64,000 bases of DNA from Flavobacterium soyangense (GTDB taxonomy: Bacteria > Bacteroidota > Bacteroidia > Flavobacteriales > Flavobacteriaceae). A program made the position numbers and the translations under genes. The notes under the pieces are model-generated. The model had not been told where the DNA came from and ran no database searches. It saw only the letters and a list, made by a program, of their open reading frames with translations. Shown one piece after another: positions 37,436 through 46,352 of the stretch. The stretch spans positions 110,316-174,315 of the forward strand of contig NZ_JADHEC010000003.1 of the NCBI RefSeq assembly GCF_015277675.1, in the 5' to 3' direction. The number at the start of each line of letters is the position of its first letter. Position 1 is the stretch's first letter.

Positions 37436-37888
37436 TTACAAATTATCACTTGCAAACCATTCTGCAAAAGAAGATTCTGTTTCTTGCAATTTTAAGGAAA
37501 AAAGGCCAATGTTTTTGGGTAATCGGCTGATGATTCTTTTCGAAAAATCAACTACCATATTTTCGCTTGTGGGTTGGTAATCGACTAAAATAACGTGATG
37601 TCCACGGTTTTTCAGTTCATTTGCCAATTCTATATGCGGCGTGGTTTCGTTAAAAACCGTGGCGTGGTCAAACTGATCAACAATTTCTTCTTTTACTATT
37701 TTTTTTAAATCAGTAAAATCAATTACCATTCCATTTTTAACATTATTTCGGTCGTTTATGGGCGTTCCAATTACCGTAACCGATAATTTATAACTGTGTC
37801 CGTGTACATTTTTACATTTTCCGTCATAGCCGTAAAGGGCATGACCGGTTTCGAAACCAAACTGTTTTGTTATTCTGATTTTGCTCAT
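37436..37888 (-). CDS. queD: 6-carboxy-tetrahydropterin synthase
   Basis: The 150-residue enzyme belongs to the PTPS/QueD fold and acts early in queuosine synthesis on dihydroneopterin triphosphate. Zinc and catalytic residues are visible: His in FETGHALYG (about 12-20), the catalytic Cys and His pair in CKNVHGHSYKL (about 26-36), and MVIDFTDLKKIV (about 53-64). The C-terminal Glu in LQETESSFAEW fits the substrate-binding Glu. A small membrane-protein gene follows upstream on the same strand. Confidence 0.9.
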   Translation of the reverse strand: MSKIRITKQFGFETGHALYGYDGKCKNVHGHSYKLSVTVIGTPINDRNNVKNGMVIDFTDLKKIVKEEIVDQFDHATVFNETTPHIELANELKNRGHHVILVDYQPTSENMVVDFSKRIISRLPKNIGLFSLKLQETESSFAEWFASDNL

Positions 37889-37919
37889 TTTATTTTATTT
37901 GAGTGCAAATTTAATACAT

Positions 37920-38096
37920 CTACTCCTTTTCACTTCTTTTTTTTGCTCTATAATACATCCAATAGGCAACTCCCACTAATAAAACAAAAGGAAGAAACGA
38001 GCCTATGAGTACTCCGGTTTGATAACTGTTATCTGGTGCGCTCTTTATTTTTTCAGCAACATTTACTTGCAGAAATGGCAAGATGAGGTAGGTCAT
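37920..38096 (-). CDS. 58-residue single-span membrane protein
   Basis: Between queD and the enoyl-CoA hydratase gene there is a complete small frame on the minus strand. It begins MTYLILPFLQVNVAEKIKS, has a membrane segment GVLIGSFLPFVLLVGVAYWM (about 28-47) and ends with a basic tail YYRAKKRSEKE. Its ATG at 38096 lies 3 bp after the hydratase stop and its stop is 31 bp before queD, so it sits inside an operon-like run. No family is recognised. Composition and tight packing support a real gene. Confidence 0.7.
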   Translation of the reverse strand: MTYLILPFLQVNVAEKIKSAPDNSYQTGVLIGSFLPFVLLVGVAYWMYYRAKKRSEKE

Positions 38097-38099
38097 TTT

Positions 38100-38864
38100 T
38101 TATTTTTTAAATTGATTTAATGCTTTTCTCGAAAAATCAGAAAGCACTAATTTTCCCGAAATTTTGGCTCTTTGATAAAGTAAGGTGTTCCAGTTTTCGG
38201 TTCCTTCCCAAAAAACTTTTTTTATTTCAGCTAATGCTTCGGGATTGTAACGGGCTAGTTTATTGGCGAAAGCCGTGATTTCTGTATCTAATTCGGTTGT
38301 AGTTTCAAATACTTTGGCATAAAGCCCTTTTTGATTTGCCCAAAAGGCTGTTTTCCATTCAGTTTCCAAAGTCATTTTGGCCATAGCGCTTTTCCCTATT
38401 TTTCGGGTTACAGCTGGTTCAATTACAAACGGTCCAATTCCTATTGCGAGTTCTGATAATTTTATAGCGCTTTCATTTGTTGCCAAAGCATAATCGCAAG
38501 CTGCTGCAATACCAACTCCGCCACCAACAGCTTTTCCGTGAATTCTTCCAATGATTATTTTCGAACAAGTGCGCATTGCATTCAACACATTGGCAAATCC
38601 CGAAAAGAATTTTGTGGCTTCTTCTAGATTTGAAACTGCTATAAGTTCATCAAATGAAGCTCCGGCACAAAACGCTCCTGAGCCACTACTTTTTAAAACG
38701 ATCACAGAAACATCTGGATTATTGCTTAAACTATTGAGTTCATTTGTCAAGCGGTCAAGTAAATCAATAGGAAAAGAATTACTCGCAGGATGCCCAAATT
38801 CTAGGATTACGATTTTGTTTTCGATTGTTGTGATTAGTGTACCGTTTTGATTTTGAGTTGTCAT
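38100..38864 (-). CDS. enoyl-CoA hydratase/isomerase family protein
   Basis: The 254-residue crotonase-fold protein has the acyl-CoA oxyanion-hole segments SGAFCAGASFDELIA (about 61-75) and GKAVGGGVGIAAACDYALA (about 110-128), with ELAIGIGPF (about 140). It would hydrate or isomerise an unsaturated acyl-CoA; the exact substrate is not readable. One of the two usual catalytic Glu positions appears to be replaced by Ile/Pro-containing GIGPFVIEP, so a non-hydratase crotonase activity is possible. It is the first gene of a leftward run with the small membrane protein and queD. Confidence 0.8.
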   Translation of the reverse strand: MTTQNQNGTLITTIENKIVILEFGHPASNSFPIDLLDRLTNELNSLSNNPDVSVIVLKSSGSGAFCAGASFDELIAVSNLEEATKFFSGFANVLNAMRTCSKIIIGRIHGKAVGGGVGIAAACDYALATNESAIKLSELAIGIGPFVIEPAVTRKIGKSAMAKMTLETEWKTAFWANQKGLYAKVFETTTELDTEITAFANKLARYNPEALAEIKKVFWEGTENWNTLLYQRAKISGKLVLSDFSRKALNQFKK

Positions 38865-38946
38865 TTCACAAATTTTGATGTAAAGTTAAAAATATTAAGA
38901 CAAGCGTGCCGTTTTTTTTCGAATAGGATGGATTTGTTTTTTCAAA

Positions 38947-38979
38947 TTTGCATTTTACTTTAAATATATGTTATATTTG
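38947..38979 (+). promoter_or_regulatory. promoter of tRNA-Ala
   Basis: TTTG (38947-38950) and TATATTTG (38972-38979) are spaced 21 bp, close to the phylum's -33/-7 pattern. The -7 box ends 10 bp before the mature tRNA 5' end. Confidence 0.65.
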
Positions 38980-38989
38980 CGCCATAATT

Positions 38990-39063
38990 GGGGGATTAGC
39001 TCATTTGGCTAGAGCGCTTGCCTGGCAGGCAAGAGGTGGTCGGTTCGAATCCGATATTCTCCA
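38990..39063 (+). tRNA. tRNA-Ala(GGC)
   Basis: The 74-nt gene folds into a full cloverleaf. The acceptor is GGGGGAT with ATTCTCC, including the G3:U70 wobble pair that identifies alanine tRNAs. The D arm is GCTC/GAGC. The anticodon arm is CTTGC-CTGGCAG-GCAAG with anticodon GGC. The T arm is GTCGG-TTCGAAT-CCGAT. The discriminator is A39063, and the next bases are CAA, so CCA is not encoded and must be added. Confidence 0.97.
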
Positions 39064-39066
39064 CAA

Positions 39067-39104
39067 AAACCATAATTACTTTTTTGAGTAGTTATGGTTT
39101 TTTT
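39067..39104 (+). terminator. terminator after tRNA-Ala
   Basis: AAACCATAATTACT (39067-39080) pairs with AGTAGTTATGGTTT (39087-39100) with one G-T pair, followed by a T-run, 4 bp behind the tRNA. Confidence 0.85.
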
Positions 39105-39311
39105 ATTTTTTACTACTTGTACGATTTTTGTATTGCGGAGTTTAAATTTATTTTTTGTAAGCCAACATTTTTAGTACCTTTAATGTCAGTGAGAACGGAA
39201 GTTTGGGTCTGCCAAATATTCAACTTTGTGAAGTTTCTCGTTCTCCAAAGCTGGATATTTAAATGTCAACAAAATAATTTCATTATTTTATTTGAATTTA
39301 AAAATAAATCT

Positions 39312-40778
39312 ATGAGAGTTGCTGTCACCCGGAAAAATGTAAAATTCACTCCTGATTCAAGTCGTGTTGTAGCCAGATATTTTATGAATGGGGAACAACG
39401 AACCAGAGAATTGGTAAGTCGAATAATGGTATTGGATGAAATGCAGGTCATTCACACACTAGAACAAATACTCCGGGAGTTTGCCAGACGCCATCGAAAT
39501 ATTTCACGTATATTTTTTAAGCATTGCGAAAATATTCGTCGGATAATTGAAGGGATGCAAATTAACTATGACGGTCTTTCTGATGAACGAAAAATGCTCA
39601 TTGGATCCTATTGCACAATGGAGTATGCCATTGAGTCGGCTGCTTTTTTTAACCCATCAATTGTTGAAGATTTCGACCAATCGAACTTAGAAAAAGAAGA
39701 AAAACGGATTATTATTTCTTTCCGGGCCACTGGAGAAGGTCATATCTCGTCAATCGTTTTTAGAAGGGGAATCCTAGATGTCAATAGTGACCTTCAGGTG
39801 ATGAAAGTTGGTGATAACATTGATAAGGCAGAGATTGTGCATAAAACATTATATAACAAAAATCGTTTTGTAATGAAATTGGCAGAAATGCATACTCCCG
39901 ATAAATATTCAGTGAGTATTCTTAAAGAGCTGCCAGAAGAATTTGGTTATCATGTATTAAAAAATTTGATAATTAAAGCTTTGGATGACGAGTCAATTAG
40001 TCAGGACAAAAAAACAGCCCTTGAAGAAATAATCTGGTTGGCAGATTCATTTTATGATTTACAATTCAAACATGATTCTGATATTACAGAACGGGTTATA
40101 TTTCCAATTTCAGAGTCTGAAAGCCGAGGGATTGAAGATGCCCGTTTTGTTCGATTTGTTGATGATGATAAATCAGAACAGATAATCGCCACCTATACGG
40201 CTTATAATGGTCACACGATTCTTCCAAAACTTATTATTACAGATGATTTTTATTCTTTTCGTGTAATGCCTTTACATGGAGAAGGAGCGCAAAATAAAAA
40301 TCTGGCAATATTTCCCCAAAAAATAAATGGTAAGTATGCCATGCTTTCCAGAATTGATGGTGTTAACAATTATCTTATGTATTCTGACAGGCTTACCGAA
40401 TGGAAAAACCCAGTTTGCATTCAGAAACCTCGATATCCATGGGAATTTACGCAAATAGGAAATTGCGGATCTCCATTATGGACAGAAGAGGGTTGGTTAG
40501 TTATTACTCATGGTGTGGGTGCTATGCGAAGATATTGTCTGGGTGCTTCATTGTTTGATCTTGATAATCCATCTAAGGAAATAGGAAGACTTGATGAGCC
40601 TTTGCTTTCGCCACGAGAAGATGAACGCGAAGGTTATGTGCCTAATGTAGTGTATTCTTGCGGATCAATTATTCATAATAACAGCCTTATATTGCCCTAT
40701 GCAGTCTCGGATTATTCATCTACGTATGGCGTGGTAGATATGGCAGAATTAATTGATGCAGTAAGGAAAAGTAAATAA
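39312..40778 (+). CDS. GH130-family glycoside phosphorylase-like protein
   Basis: The 488-residue protein has a helical N-terminal extension (about 1-190) and a five-bladed propeller domain of the GH130 type. The propeller has SESRGIEDARFVRFVDDD (about 271-288), ATYTAYNGHTILP (about 295-307), NLAIFPQKINGKYAMLSRID (about 333-352) and a late GWLVITHGVGAMRRYCLGA segment. GH130 enzymes phosphorolyse or hydrolyse beta-mannosides; the exact activity is open. The start at ATG 39312 (MRVAVTRKNVKFTPDS) is the family start; an upstream frame runs back through the tRNA and is rejected. Confidence 0.88.
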   Translation: MRVAVTRKNVKFTPDSSRVVARYFMNGEQRTRELVSRIMVLDEMQVIHTLEQILREFARRHRNISRIFFKHCENIRRIIEGMQINYDGLSDERKMLIGSYCTMEYAIESAAFFNPSIVEDFDQSNLEKEEKRIIISFRATGEGHISSIVFRRGILDVNSDLQVMKVGDNIDKAEIVHKTLYNKNRFVMKLAEMHTPDKYSVSILKELPEEFGYHVLKNLIIKALDDESISQDKKTALEEIIWLADSFYDLQFKHDSDITERVIFPISESESRGIEDARFVRFVDDDKSEQIIATYTAYNGHTILPKLIITDDFYSFRVMPLHGEGAQNKNLAIFPQKINGKYAMLSRIDGVNNYLMYSDRLTEWKNPVCIQKPRYPWEFTQIGNCGSPLWTEEGWLVITHGVGAMRRYCLGASLFDLDNPSKEIGRLDEPLLSPREDEREGYVPNVVYSCGSIIHNNSLILPYAVSDYSSTYGVVDMAELIDAVRKSK

Positions 40779-41011
40779 TGGTTTAATTCGATTTTTACCG
40801 CTTTTTAAAATTATGGACACCCTAAATATTGAAAGAGATTGGCTTTTTTTATGGATGTAATCAAGTTGAAAACTAATCAATAATGATGACAATTGTAAGC
40901 AGGTCAATTGTTAGAATAAACATACTTTTAAACATTTTTATTTAGACACATTAAAAAGCAACCAAATTTTTTCTGTAAATTACAAGAAAATATAATAAAA
41001 AACGATATTTT

Positions 41012-41777
41012 ATGACTAGAGAAAATTGGACAAAAGAACAAACAATTGTTGTGCTAAATCTATATTGCAAAATTCCGTTTAATAAAGTTTCTTCAAATCA
41101 TCCAGACATTATTCGCATTGCGAAAATAATCAATAGAAGTCCAAATTCAGTAAAAATAAAAATTGGAAATTTCGGAAGTTTTTGATCCAGAATTAAAAAG
41201 GAAAGGAATTGTGGGGTTGTCTAATTCTAGCAAATTGGATAAAATTGTATGGAATGAATTCAATAATAGCTGGGAAAATATCGCATACGAAAGCGAAGTC
41301 TTGATTTCTGTTTTTGCTAATGAGCCAATAGAGAAAATCACACATATAAATATTGATAATTTACCAATAGGAAGAGAAAGGGAGACAATAATTAAAGCGA
41401 GAGTTAATCAAAGTTTCTTCCGTTCAACAATTCTTTCGTCATATAATTTAAAATGCTGTATTACTGGTTTGTCAATTCCAGATTTTTTGATTGCAAGTCA
41501 TATTGTGCCTTGGGCGAAAGATGAAAAAATTAGATTAAATTCTCATAATGGGCTGTGTCTAAATTCAATTCACGATAAGGCGTTTGACAAAGGTTTTTTG
41601 ACGATTACTGCCGATTATAAAATTAAGGTTTCCAAATACTTAAATGAATATAAAAAGGAAAATGTCGTAACCGATTTCTTTTTAAATTATGAAAATCATC
41701 AAATTATTTTGCCAGATAAATTTCTCCCTTCAAAAGAATATTTAGAATATCATCATCAAAATATTTTTAAACAATGA
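41012..41777 (+). pseudogene. HNH endonuclease, interrupted by a +1 frameshift
   Basis: The first frame (41012-41185) encodes a DNA-binding-like domain (MTRENWTKEQTIVVLNLYCK ... SPNSVKIKIGNFGSF) and stops at TGA. The next frame continues exactly where homologues do (FDPELKRKGIVGLSN) to the HNH domain. The HNH domain has LKCCITGLSIPDFLIASHIV (zinc/HNH start), NSHNGLCLNSIHDKAFDKGF and a C-terminal tail. The junction is a run of five T at 41179-41183 where four would keep the frame. Either the gene is inactivated or the base is a homopolymer sequencing error. Its last codons overlap the next gene by 4 bp. Confidence 0.8.
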
Positions 41778-42241
41778 GTTATCAAGCTAGAATAATCTTT
41801 GGAAAAGAACAAGTAAAAAAATTTCATAAAAACGAACTTTTTGCCGATTTTGAAAGAAGCATAAACGTAAAGGAATATACTTTTGAAGCTAATGCAGAGA
41901 GCGTTGCTTTTTATAAAGGAATTGGAGAAGCCATAGAGCGACTAGAATTTGAAGTAATTAGAGAGTCCGAAGATAAAATCAATATAGAAAAAGAAGATGA
42001 AGACAAATTTAATTATTGGGTTTTCATTGAAAAGTATTTTCCAAAGTATCATTCGTGCGACAATGTTTTATTAAGCAATATTTTAACCAAAAAACTTTAT
42101 GGAGAAAAAATCTGTAAAAGAGATAAAAAGTATATTAAAGGTTGGGATATAAGAAAAGAATTATTTGAACTTGACAAAAAATTACTTTGTGAGGCTTTTG
42201 AAAACTATTTCGAAACTGTTTATCCTGTAATCAATTCTTAA
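41774..42241 (+). CDS. hypothetical protein in the HNH-Vsr patch
   Basis: The 155-residue protein overlaps the HNH gene end by 4 bp (ATGA-type overlap), so it is translationally coupled to it. It is charged, without signal peptide or membrane segment. The sequence SYQARIIFGKEQVKKFHKN ... FIEKYFPKYHSCDN ... KRDKKYIKGWDIRKELFELD gives no family I recognise. Its coupling to an endonuclease gene and proximity to a Vsr-like gene suggest a role in DNA restriction or modification, which is inference. Confidence 0.6.
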   Translation: MSYQARIIFGKEQVKKFHKNELFADFERSINVKEYTFEANAESVAFYKGIGEAIERLEFEVIRESEDKINIEKEDEDKFNYWVFIEKYFPKYHSCDNVLLSNILTKKLYGEKICKRDKKYIKGWDIRKELFELDKKLLCEAFENYFETVYPVINS

Positions 42242-42315
42242 ATGATAGAACAACAAAATTTCAACAGAAAATTAAACTAAATTTGCAAATACGATTAGAA
42301 AATAATTTTTGTGCC

Positions 42316-42750
42316 ATGGATCGTATCACTCCACAACAACGTTCCAAAATCATGCGTGCCATTCGCAGCACGAACACAAAGGGCGAAGTCCGTCTGGCAA
42401 AAGCATTATGGCATCTGGGTTATCGGTATCGAAAAAACAACAAAAAAGTTTTTGGCACACCAGACCTTACTTTCAAAAAACTCAAAATTGCCCTATTTGT
42501 CGACAGTGAATTTTTTCATGGCAAAGATTGGGAAACCCAAAGAAACCGCGTAAAGACTAATACGGAATTTTGGCAAAAGAAAATAGAACGGAATAAGCAA
42601 CGAGACATTGAAGTCAATAATTATCTTACGGAACATGGCTGGACAGTAATGCGTTTTTGGAGCAAGGAAATAGAAGAAAATCTGGATGATTGCGTTGCAA
42701 AAATCGAATCTAAAATTGTATCGAGGGCTAAAAGACCATTAAAATCTTGA
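42316..42750 (+). CDS. vsr: Vsr-like very-short-patch repair endonuclease (orphan)
   Basis: The 144-residue protein begins DRITPQQRSKIMRAIRSTNT, a clear Vsr family N-terminus with the catalytic-region Arg and Thr. KKVFGTPDLTFKKLKIALFV (about 42-61) holds the catalytic Asp (GTPDLTF), and RNRVKTNTEFWQKKIERN (about 76-93) and VMRFWSKEIEENL follow. Vsr nicks next to T:G mismatches left by deamination of 5-methylcytosine. Here the histidine/cysteine zinc ligands of E. coli Vsr after the FVD strand are replaced by FFHGKDWETQ, and no cytosine methylase gene lies nearby. The ATG at 42316 is chosen by family homology. Confidence 0.85.
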   Translation: MDRITPQQRSKIMRAIRSTNTKGEVRLAKALWHLGYRYRKNNKKVFGTPDLTFKKLKIALFVDSEFFHGKDWETQRNRVKTNTEFWQKKIERNKQRDIEVNNYLTEHGWTVMRFWSKEIEENLDDCVAKIESKIVSRAKRPLKS

Positions 42751-42846
42751 TGTTTTTTGATTTTTTCAAGCGCAAAAAGATTCTATGGGATTGCTGTCAA
42801 AAAATTCTGATTTTAGAGTGAGCAAAAGACCTGCCAAACAATTATG

Positions 42847-44457
42847 TTATTTGAAATCATCCGAAAACAAGAGTTCGGCTAAACAGTCATCTCTTGAATA
42901 GATATCAGTAAAAAAATTAATTTCCCCAGAATCGTTTACCCAAGCTGTGAAATATCCAATGTGAATTGGGATTTTCTTTTTCAAGTTACAGATCGTTTCT
43001 TTTTTGCCATTCATCGCCTCGTTAATGCGTTCAATAGGCCAATCAGGGTCGTTTTTTAAAATCGCCTCGGCCAGTTCTTTGGCTTTATCAATATTGATGC
43101 AACCGTGGCTAAAAGCTCGATATTCGTATTTGAATAAATTTTTGGATGGCGTATCATGCAAATAAATGTCATTAGAATTTGGGAATACAAATTTAACCAG
43201 CCCCAATGTATTATTTACGCCAGGTTTTTGTCTGACTTTTCCATTGTTCCATTCCATATTATGGGTAGCCAAATAATTTTTTTCTCGCTCGATCTCGTAT
43301 TTTAATTCATAATCAATAATACTTTTTGGCACATACCAATAAGGGCTAAATATTATTTGGGCCATATTACTGCTAAAAACTACTGTTTCGGTCATATTTT
43401 TCCCCACAAACAATTTCGATTCTAATTCGGTTTTTCCATTTCTTTTAAAGAGGAGTTTATAGGATGGAATATTTATAATGATGTATTCATTGGCTTTTGT
43501 CAACTCTGGGTCAATCCATCGGCACCGCTCCATGTTTAACTTGATGGTTTTGATGTATTGCTCAACGGGAACATTCATATTTTGAATATGTTTGGAGGCA
43601 ATTATATAATCCGGTTTAAAGCCGTTTCTTTTTTTATAATTCAACACACCGGCCATCAATTCCTCATCATATATGTTGCTTTTGGAATCTTGTTTTAAAT
43701 CTCCTGCAACTGCAAGGCGATGTCTAATTTGGCCAATTGTTTTTGAACTGTCTTTGGGCCTGAATTCTCTTTCCAAAGAATCTGATGTGATGAATTTCCA
43801 ATCTCCGTTTTTTTCTATTTGTCGGTATTTTTTTAAAACATCCCGCAGTTTATAATATTGTCTAAAGAGTTGATTTTCATTTTTATTTAATAATTCAGGA
43901 TTTGCTAATAACGAATTTAAAAGATTACCATAAGAAAGATTTTTCCGTGGTATAAACCATCCTATTTCCTGAATTTTTTTAGTGTCAATTCCATAATATA
44001 CTTTTTTTGCATAAAAGAGATACATGGAGGATAACATTAGTTCCGTATCGGTTTGGGAAAGACTCTTGGGAAACTCACTATTAAAAATCTCGTTAATTTC
44101 ATCTTTGTTAGCTAAATCAGACTCAACACCTTCTTCCTCCAATTGATTTACTTTTAAGTATAATAAATGGGCAAACTCAATAAGGTCTTTGTTTTCATGC
44201 CAAATAGGTTTGTATTTTCGGGTTTTGTATAAAATAGTAACATCGGATTGATAAATTTTTAAATCGGGATATTTCTTAAAAAAACCAGAAATAATGGCAT
44301 CGTTGATATGCGTTGTGGCTTTGTCACCATTGAGTTTAAGTAAAACTTTTGTAAGAGAGGTTTTTTTCGCCGTTTGATTTTCATTTTTATTATGTTGGGC
44401 AGAAACGAGGAAAAAGCCCAAAAAAAGAACTACAATAGATAAAATGAATTTTTTCAT
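42847..44457 (-). CDS. L,D-transpeptidase (YcbB/LdtD-like)
   Basis: The 536-residue exported protein has a signal peptide (1-20, ending LVSAQ), a helical region (about 35-290) of the scaffold type, a peptidoglycan-binding-like segment (about 255-285) and a YkuD catalytic domain (about 310-500). The active-site motif is SHGCINIDKAKEL (about 440-452). It forms 3-3 cross-links in peptidoglycan or attaches proteins to it. Length and order match the long YcbB-type enzymes. It is divergent from trmB. Confidence 0.88.
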   Translation of the reverse strand: MKKFILSIVVLFLGFFLVSAQHNKNENQTAKKTSLTKVLLKLNGDKATTHINDAIISGFFKKYPDLKIYQSDVTILYKTRKYKPIWHENKDLIEFAHLLYLKVNQLEEEGVESDLANKDEINEIFNSEFPKSLSQTDTELMLSSMYLFYAKKVYYGIDTKKIQEIGWFIPRKNLSYGNLLNSLLANPELLNKNENQLFRQYYKLRDVLKKYRQIEKNGDWKFITSDSLEREFRPKDSSKTIGQIRHRLAVAGDLKQDSKSNIYDEELMAGVLNYKKRNGFKPDYIIASKHIQNMNVPVEQYIKTIKLNMERCRWIDPELTKANEYIIINIPSYKLLFKRNGKTELESKLFVGKNMTETVVFSSNMAQIIFSPYWYVPKSIIDYELKYEIEREKNYLATHNMEWNNGKVRQKPGVNNTLGLVKFVFPNSNDIYLHDTPSKNLFKYEYRAFSHGCINIDKAKELAEAILKNDPDWPIERINEAMNGKKETICNLKKKIPIHIGYFTAWVNDSGEINFFTDIYSRDDCLAELLFSDDFK

Positions 44458-44654
44458 GACATCATTATATTTATATAAAGATAAAAAAATATTTTCTTCC
44501 TAAAAAGTGAATTACGGTCAAAAAAATATTTCAATATAATCTCAACAAATTTTTAATTTTATTCCACTACAGCATTCGGTCTTATATATTTGATTAATTT
44601 TGCCACCCGAGACCTTTAGGTCGAATTGTACGAAGTAAAAATATTTAAAAAAGC

Positions 44655-45332
44655 GTGGGAAGTAAAAACAAGTTAAAGAGATTCAAGGAAAACGAAACAT
44701 TCAACAATGTTTTTCAGCCAACAAGGGAAGAAGTAGTAGGAGATTTGTTTCCGCTCAGAGGCAAATGGAATGCTGATTTCTTCAAAAATGATAATCCATT
44801 AGTGCTTGAATTAGGCTGTGGTAAAGGCGAATATTCTGTTGGTCTAGCCGAAAAGTATCCGAACAAAAATTTTATTGGAATTGACATAAAAGGTGCACGT
44901 TTTTGGCGAGGTGCAAAAACTGCTGTTGAAACTGGTTTGCATAATGTAGCTTTCATCCGTACCCAAATTGAATTAATCAATCATATTTTTGCCGAAAACG
45001 AGGTTAGTGAAATTTGGATTACTTTTCCCGATCCGCAAATTAAATACAAACGCACCAAACACAGGATGACCAACTCTGAATTTCTGCAATTGTATAAAAA
45101 AATTCTAAAGAAAGACGGAGTAGTTAACCTGAAAACCGACAGCGAATTTATGCACGGCTACACGCTGGGATTATTGCATGGCGAAGGTCACGAGGTTTTA
45201 TATGCCAATCATAATGTCTACGTAAATGAAGGAAGCCCTGAGGAAGTTACTGCTTTTCAGACGTTTTACGAAAAACAATATTTGGAAATTAGCAAAGCAA
45301 TTACGTATATTCGATTTAAAATTAAGGAATAA
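44655..45332 (+). CDS. trmB: tRNA (guanine-46-N7)-methyltransferase
   Basis: The 225-residue SAM enzyme methylates G46 in the tRNA variable loop. LVLELGCGKGEYSVGLAEKY (about 49-68) is the SAM-binding motif; IGIDIKGARFWRGAKT, WITFPDPQIKYKRTKHRM (about 119-136) and LKTDSEFMHGY follow the family order. The start is GTG at 44655 (MGSKNKLKRFKENET), as in relatives, since the residues after it are conserved and no ATG is in frame nearby. Confidence 0.94.
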   Translation: MGSKNKLKRFKENETFNNVFQPTREEVVGDLFPLRGKWNADFFKNDNPLVLELGCGKGEYSVGLAEKYPNKNFIGIDIKGARFWRGAKTAVETGLHNVAFIRTQIELINHIFAENEVSEIWITFPDPQIKYKRTKHRMTNSEFLQLYKKILKKDGVVNLKTDSEFMHGYTLGLLHGEGHEVLYANHNVYVNEGSPEEVTAFQTFYEKQYLEISKAITYIRFKIKE

Positions 45333-45381
45333 CAATTTTTTTAGAAAAATTATTTGGTTTTTTAACGTTTAACTATTACAA

Positions 45382-46017
45382 ATGAATTTTATAATACCGT
45401 TATTTTTTGGTTTTATCAGTGCTTTTATCGGGATTATTCCGCCAGGATTAATCAATATGACAGCTGCAAAAGTGAATCATAAGGAAGGAAAACGGAATGC
45501 ATTATGGTTCATTTTTGGGGCGGTAATTATAATCTGTTTCCAAGTTTTATTTGCAATATTATTTGCTAAAATTATAAATCGACGACCAGATCTAGTGACT
45601 TTAATGCGTGAAATTGGGTTTGGTATTTTTGCAACTTTAACCATCTATTTTTTATGGTTAGCCAAAAAGCCGAAAAACAAATCAAAAAAGCTCAATAACA
45701 AAAGTAAAACAAAACGATTTTTTCTAGGAGTGTTGCTTTCGGCACTCAACTTTTTTCCTATCCCTTATTATGTTTTTATCAGCATTACATTGGCTTCTTT
45801 CAAGCTGTTTTTGTTCGATGCAACTTCTATTTTTATCTTCATTAATGGCGTTATAATAGGTTCTTTTTTAGTGTTTTATTTATATATTTCCTTCTTTAAT
45901 AAGATTGAAGGTAAAGCGGATTATATTATGAAAAACATGAATACCATCATTGGAAGCATTACAGGTTTGGTTTCTACCGTTACATTGTGGAATATCATAA
46001 AATATTATTGGTATTAA
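45382..46017 (+). CDS. LysE-family membrane exporter
   Basis: The 211-residue protein has about six membrane segments and begins MNFIIPLFFGFISAFIGIIPPGLINMTAAKVN, with the GxxPPGxxN signature of LysE/RhtB-type amino-acid exporters. A lysine-rich loop (about 93-113, KKPKNKSKKLNNKSKTKRF) lies in the middle. The substrate is unknown. The following gene's start overlaps the last bases of its stop region (ATG at 46020, 2 bp after the stop), so they are co-transcribed. Confidence 0.83.
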   Translation: MNFIIPLFFGFISAFIGIIPPGLINMTAAKVNHKEGKRNALWFIFGAVIIICFQVLFAILFAKIINRRPDLVTLMREIGFGIFATLTIYFLWLAKKPKNKSKKLNNKSKTKRFFLGVLLSALNFFPIPYYVFISITLASFKLFLFDATSIFIFINGVIIGSFLVFYLYISFFNKIEGKADYIMKNMNTIIGSITGLVSTVTLWNIIKYYWY

Positions 46018-46019
46018 CG

Positions 46020-46352
46020 ATGACCGAGCAAACAGACAATTTTTTTAGCAAGGTTTATGTCATCGTAAAACAAATTCCTTACGGAAAAGTTACTTCGTTT
46101 GGTGCCATTGCAAAAGCGTTAGGAGCCGCTCGTTCTGCTAGAATGGTGGGTTGGGCTATGAATGCTTGTCATAATATGGATGAGGTTCCTGCACATCGTG
46201 TCGTAAACAGAAAAGGATTATTGACGGGAAAACATCATTTTGACGGAACAAATTTGATGCAACAATTACTCGAAAACGAAGGGATTAAAGTGGTAGATAA
46301 TCAAATTGTGGATTTTAAAAAACATTTTTGGGAACCTGAAATTTGTTTTTAA
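46020..46352 (+). CDS. alkyltransferase-like (ATL) DNA-binding protein
   Basis: The 110-residue protein has the DNA-binding domain of O6-alkylguanine-DNA alkyltransferases: IPYGKVTSFGAIAKALGAAR (about 17-36) and ARMVGWAMNAC follow. The active-site motif PCHRV of true alkyltransferases reads PAHRV here (about 60-64), so the acceptor Cys is absent. Such ATL proteins bind O6-alkylguanine lesions and hand them to nucleotide excision repair rather than repairing them directly. Length matches ATL, without the N-terminal Ada domain. Start at 46020 is chosen by homology (MTEQTDNFFSKVYV). Confidence 0.88.
   Translation: MTEQTDNFFSKVYVIVKQIPYGKVTSFGAIAKALGAARSARMVGWAMNACHNMDEVPAHRVVNRKGLLTGKHHFDGTNLMQQLLENEGIKVVDNQIVDFKKHFWEPEICF

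Noticed and set aside
39191..39245. GAGAACG ... CGTTCTC inverted repeat before the GH130 gene
   Set aside because: Only the outer 7 bp pair around a long loop; too weak to call a regulatory structure.
39018..39311. N-terminal extension of the GH130 gene
   Set aside because: It reads through the tRNA-Ala gene and its terminator; the family start is the ATG at 39312.
40779..41011. Gap between the GH130 and HNH genes
   Set aside because: No frame, hairpin or promoter pair strong enough to report was seen.
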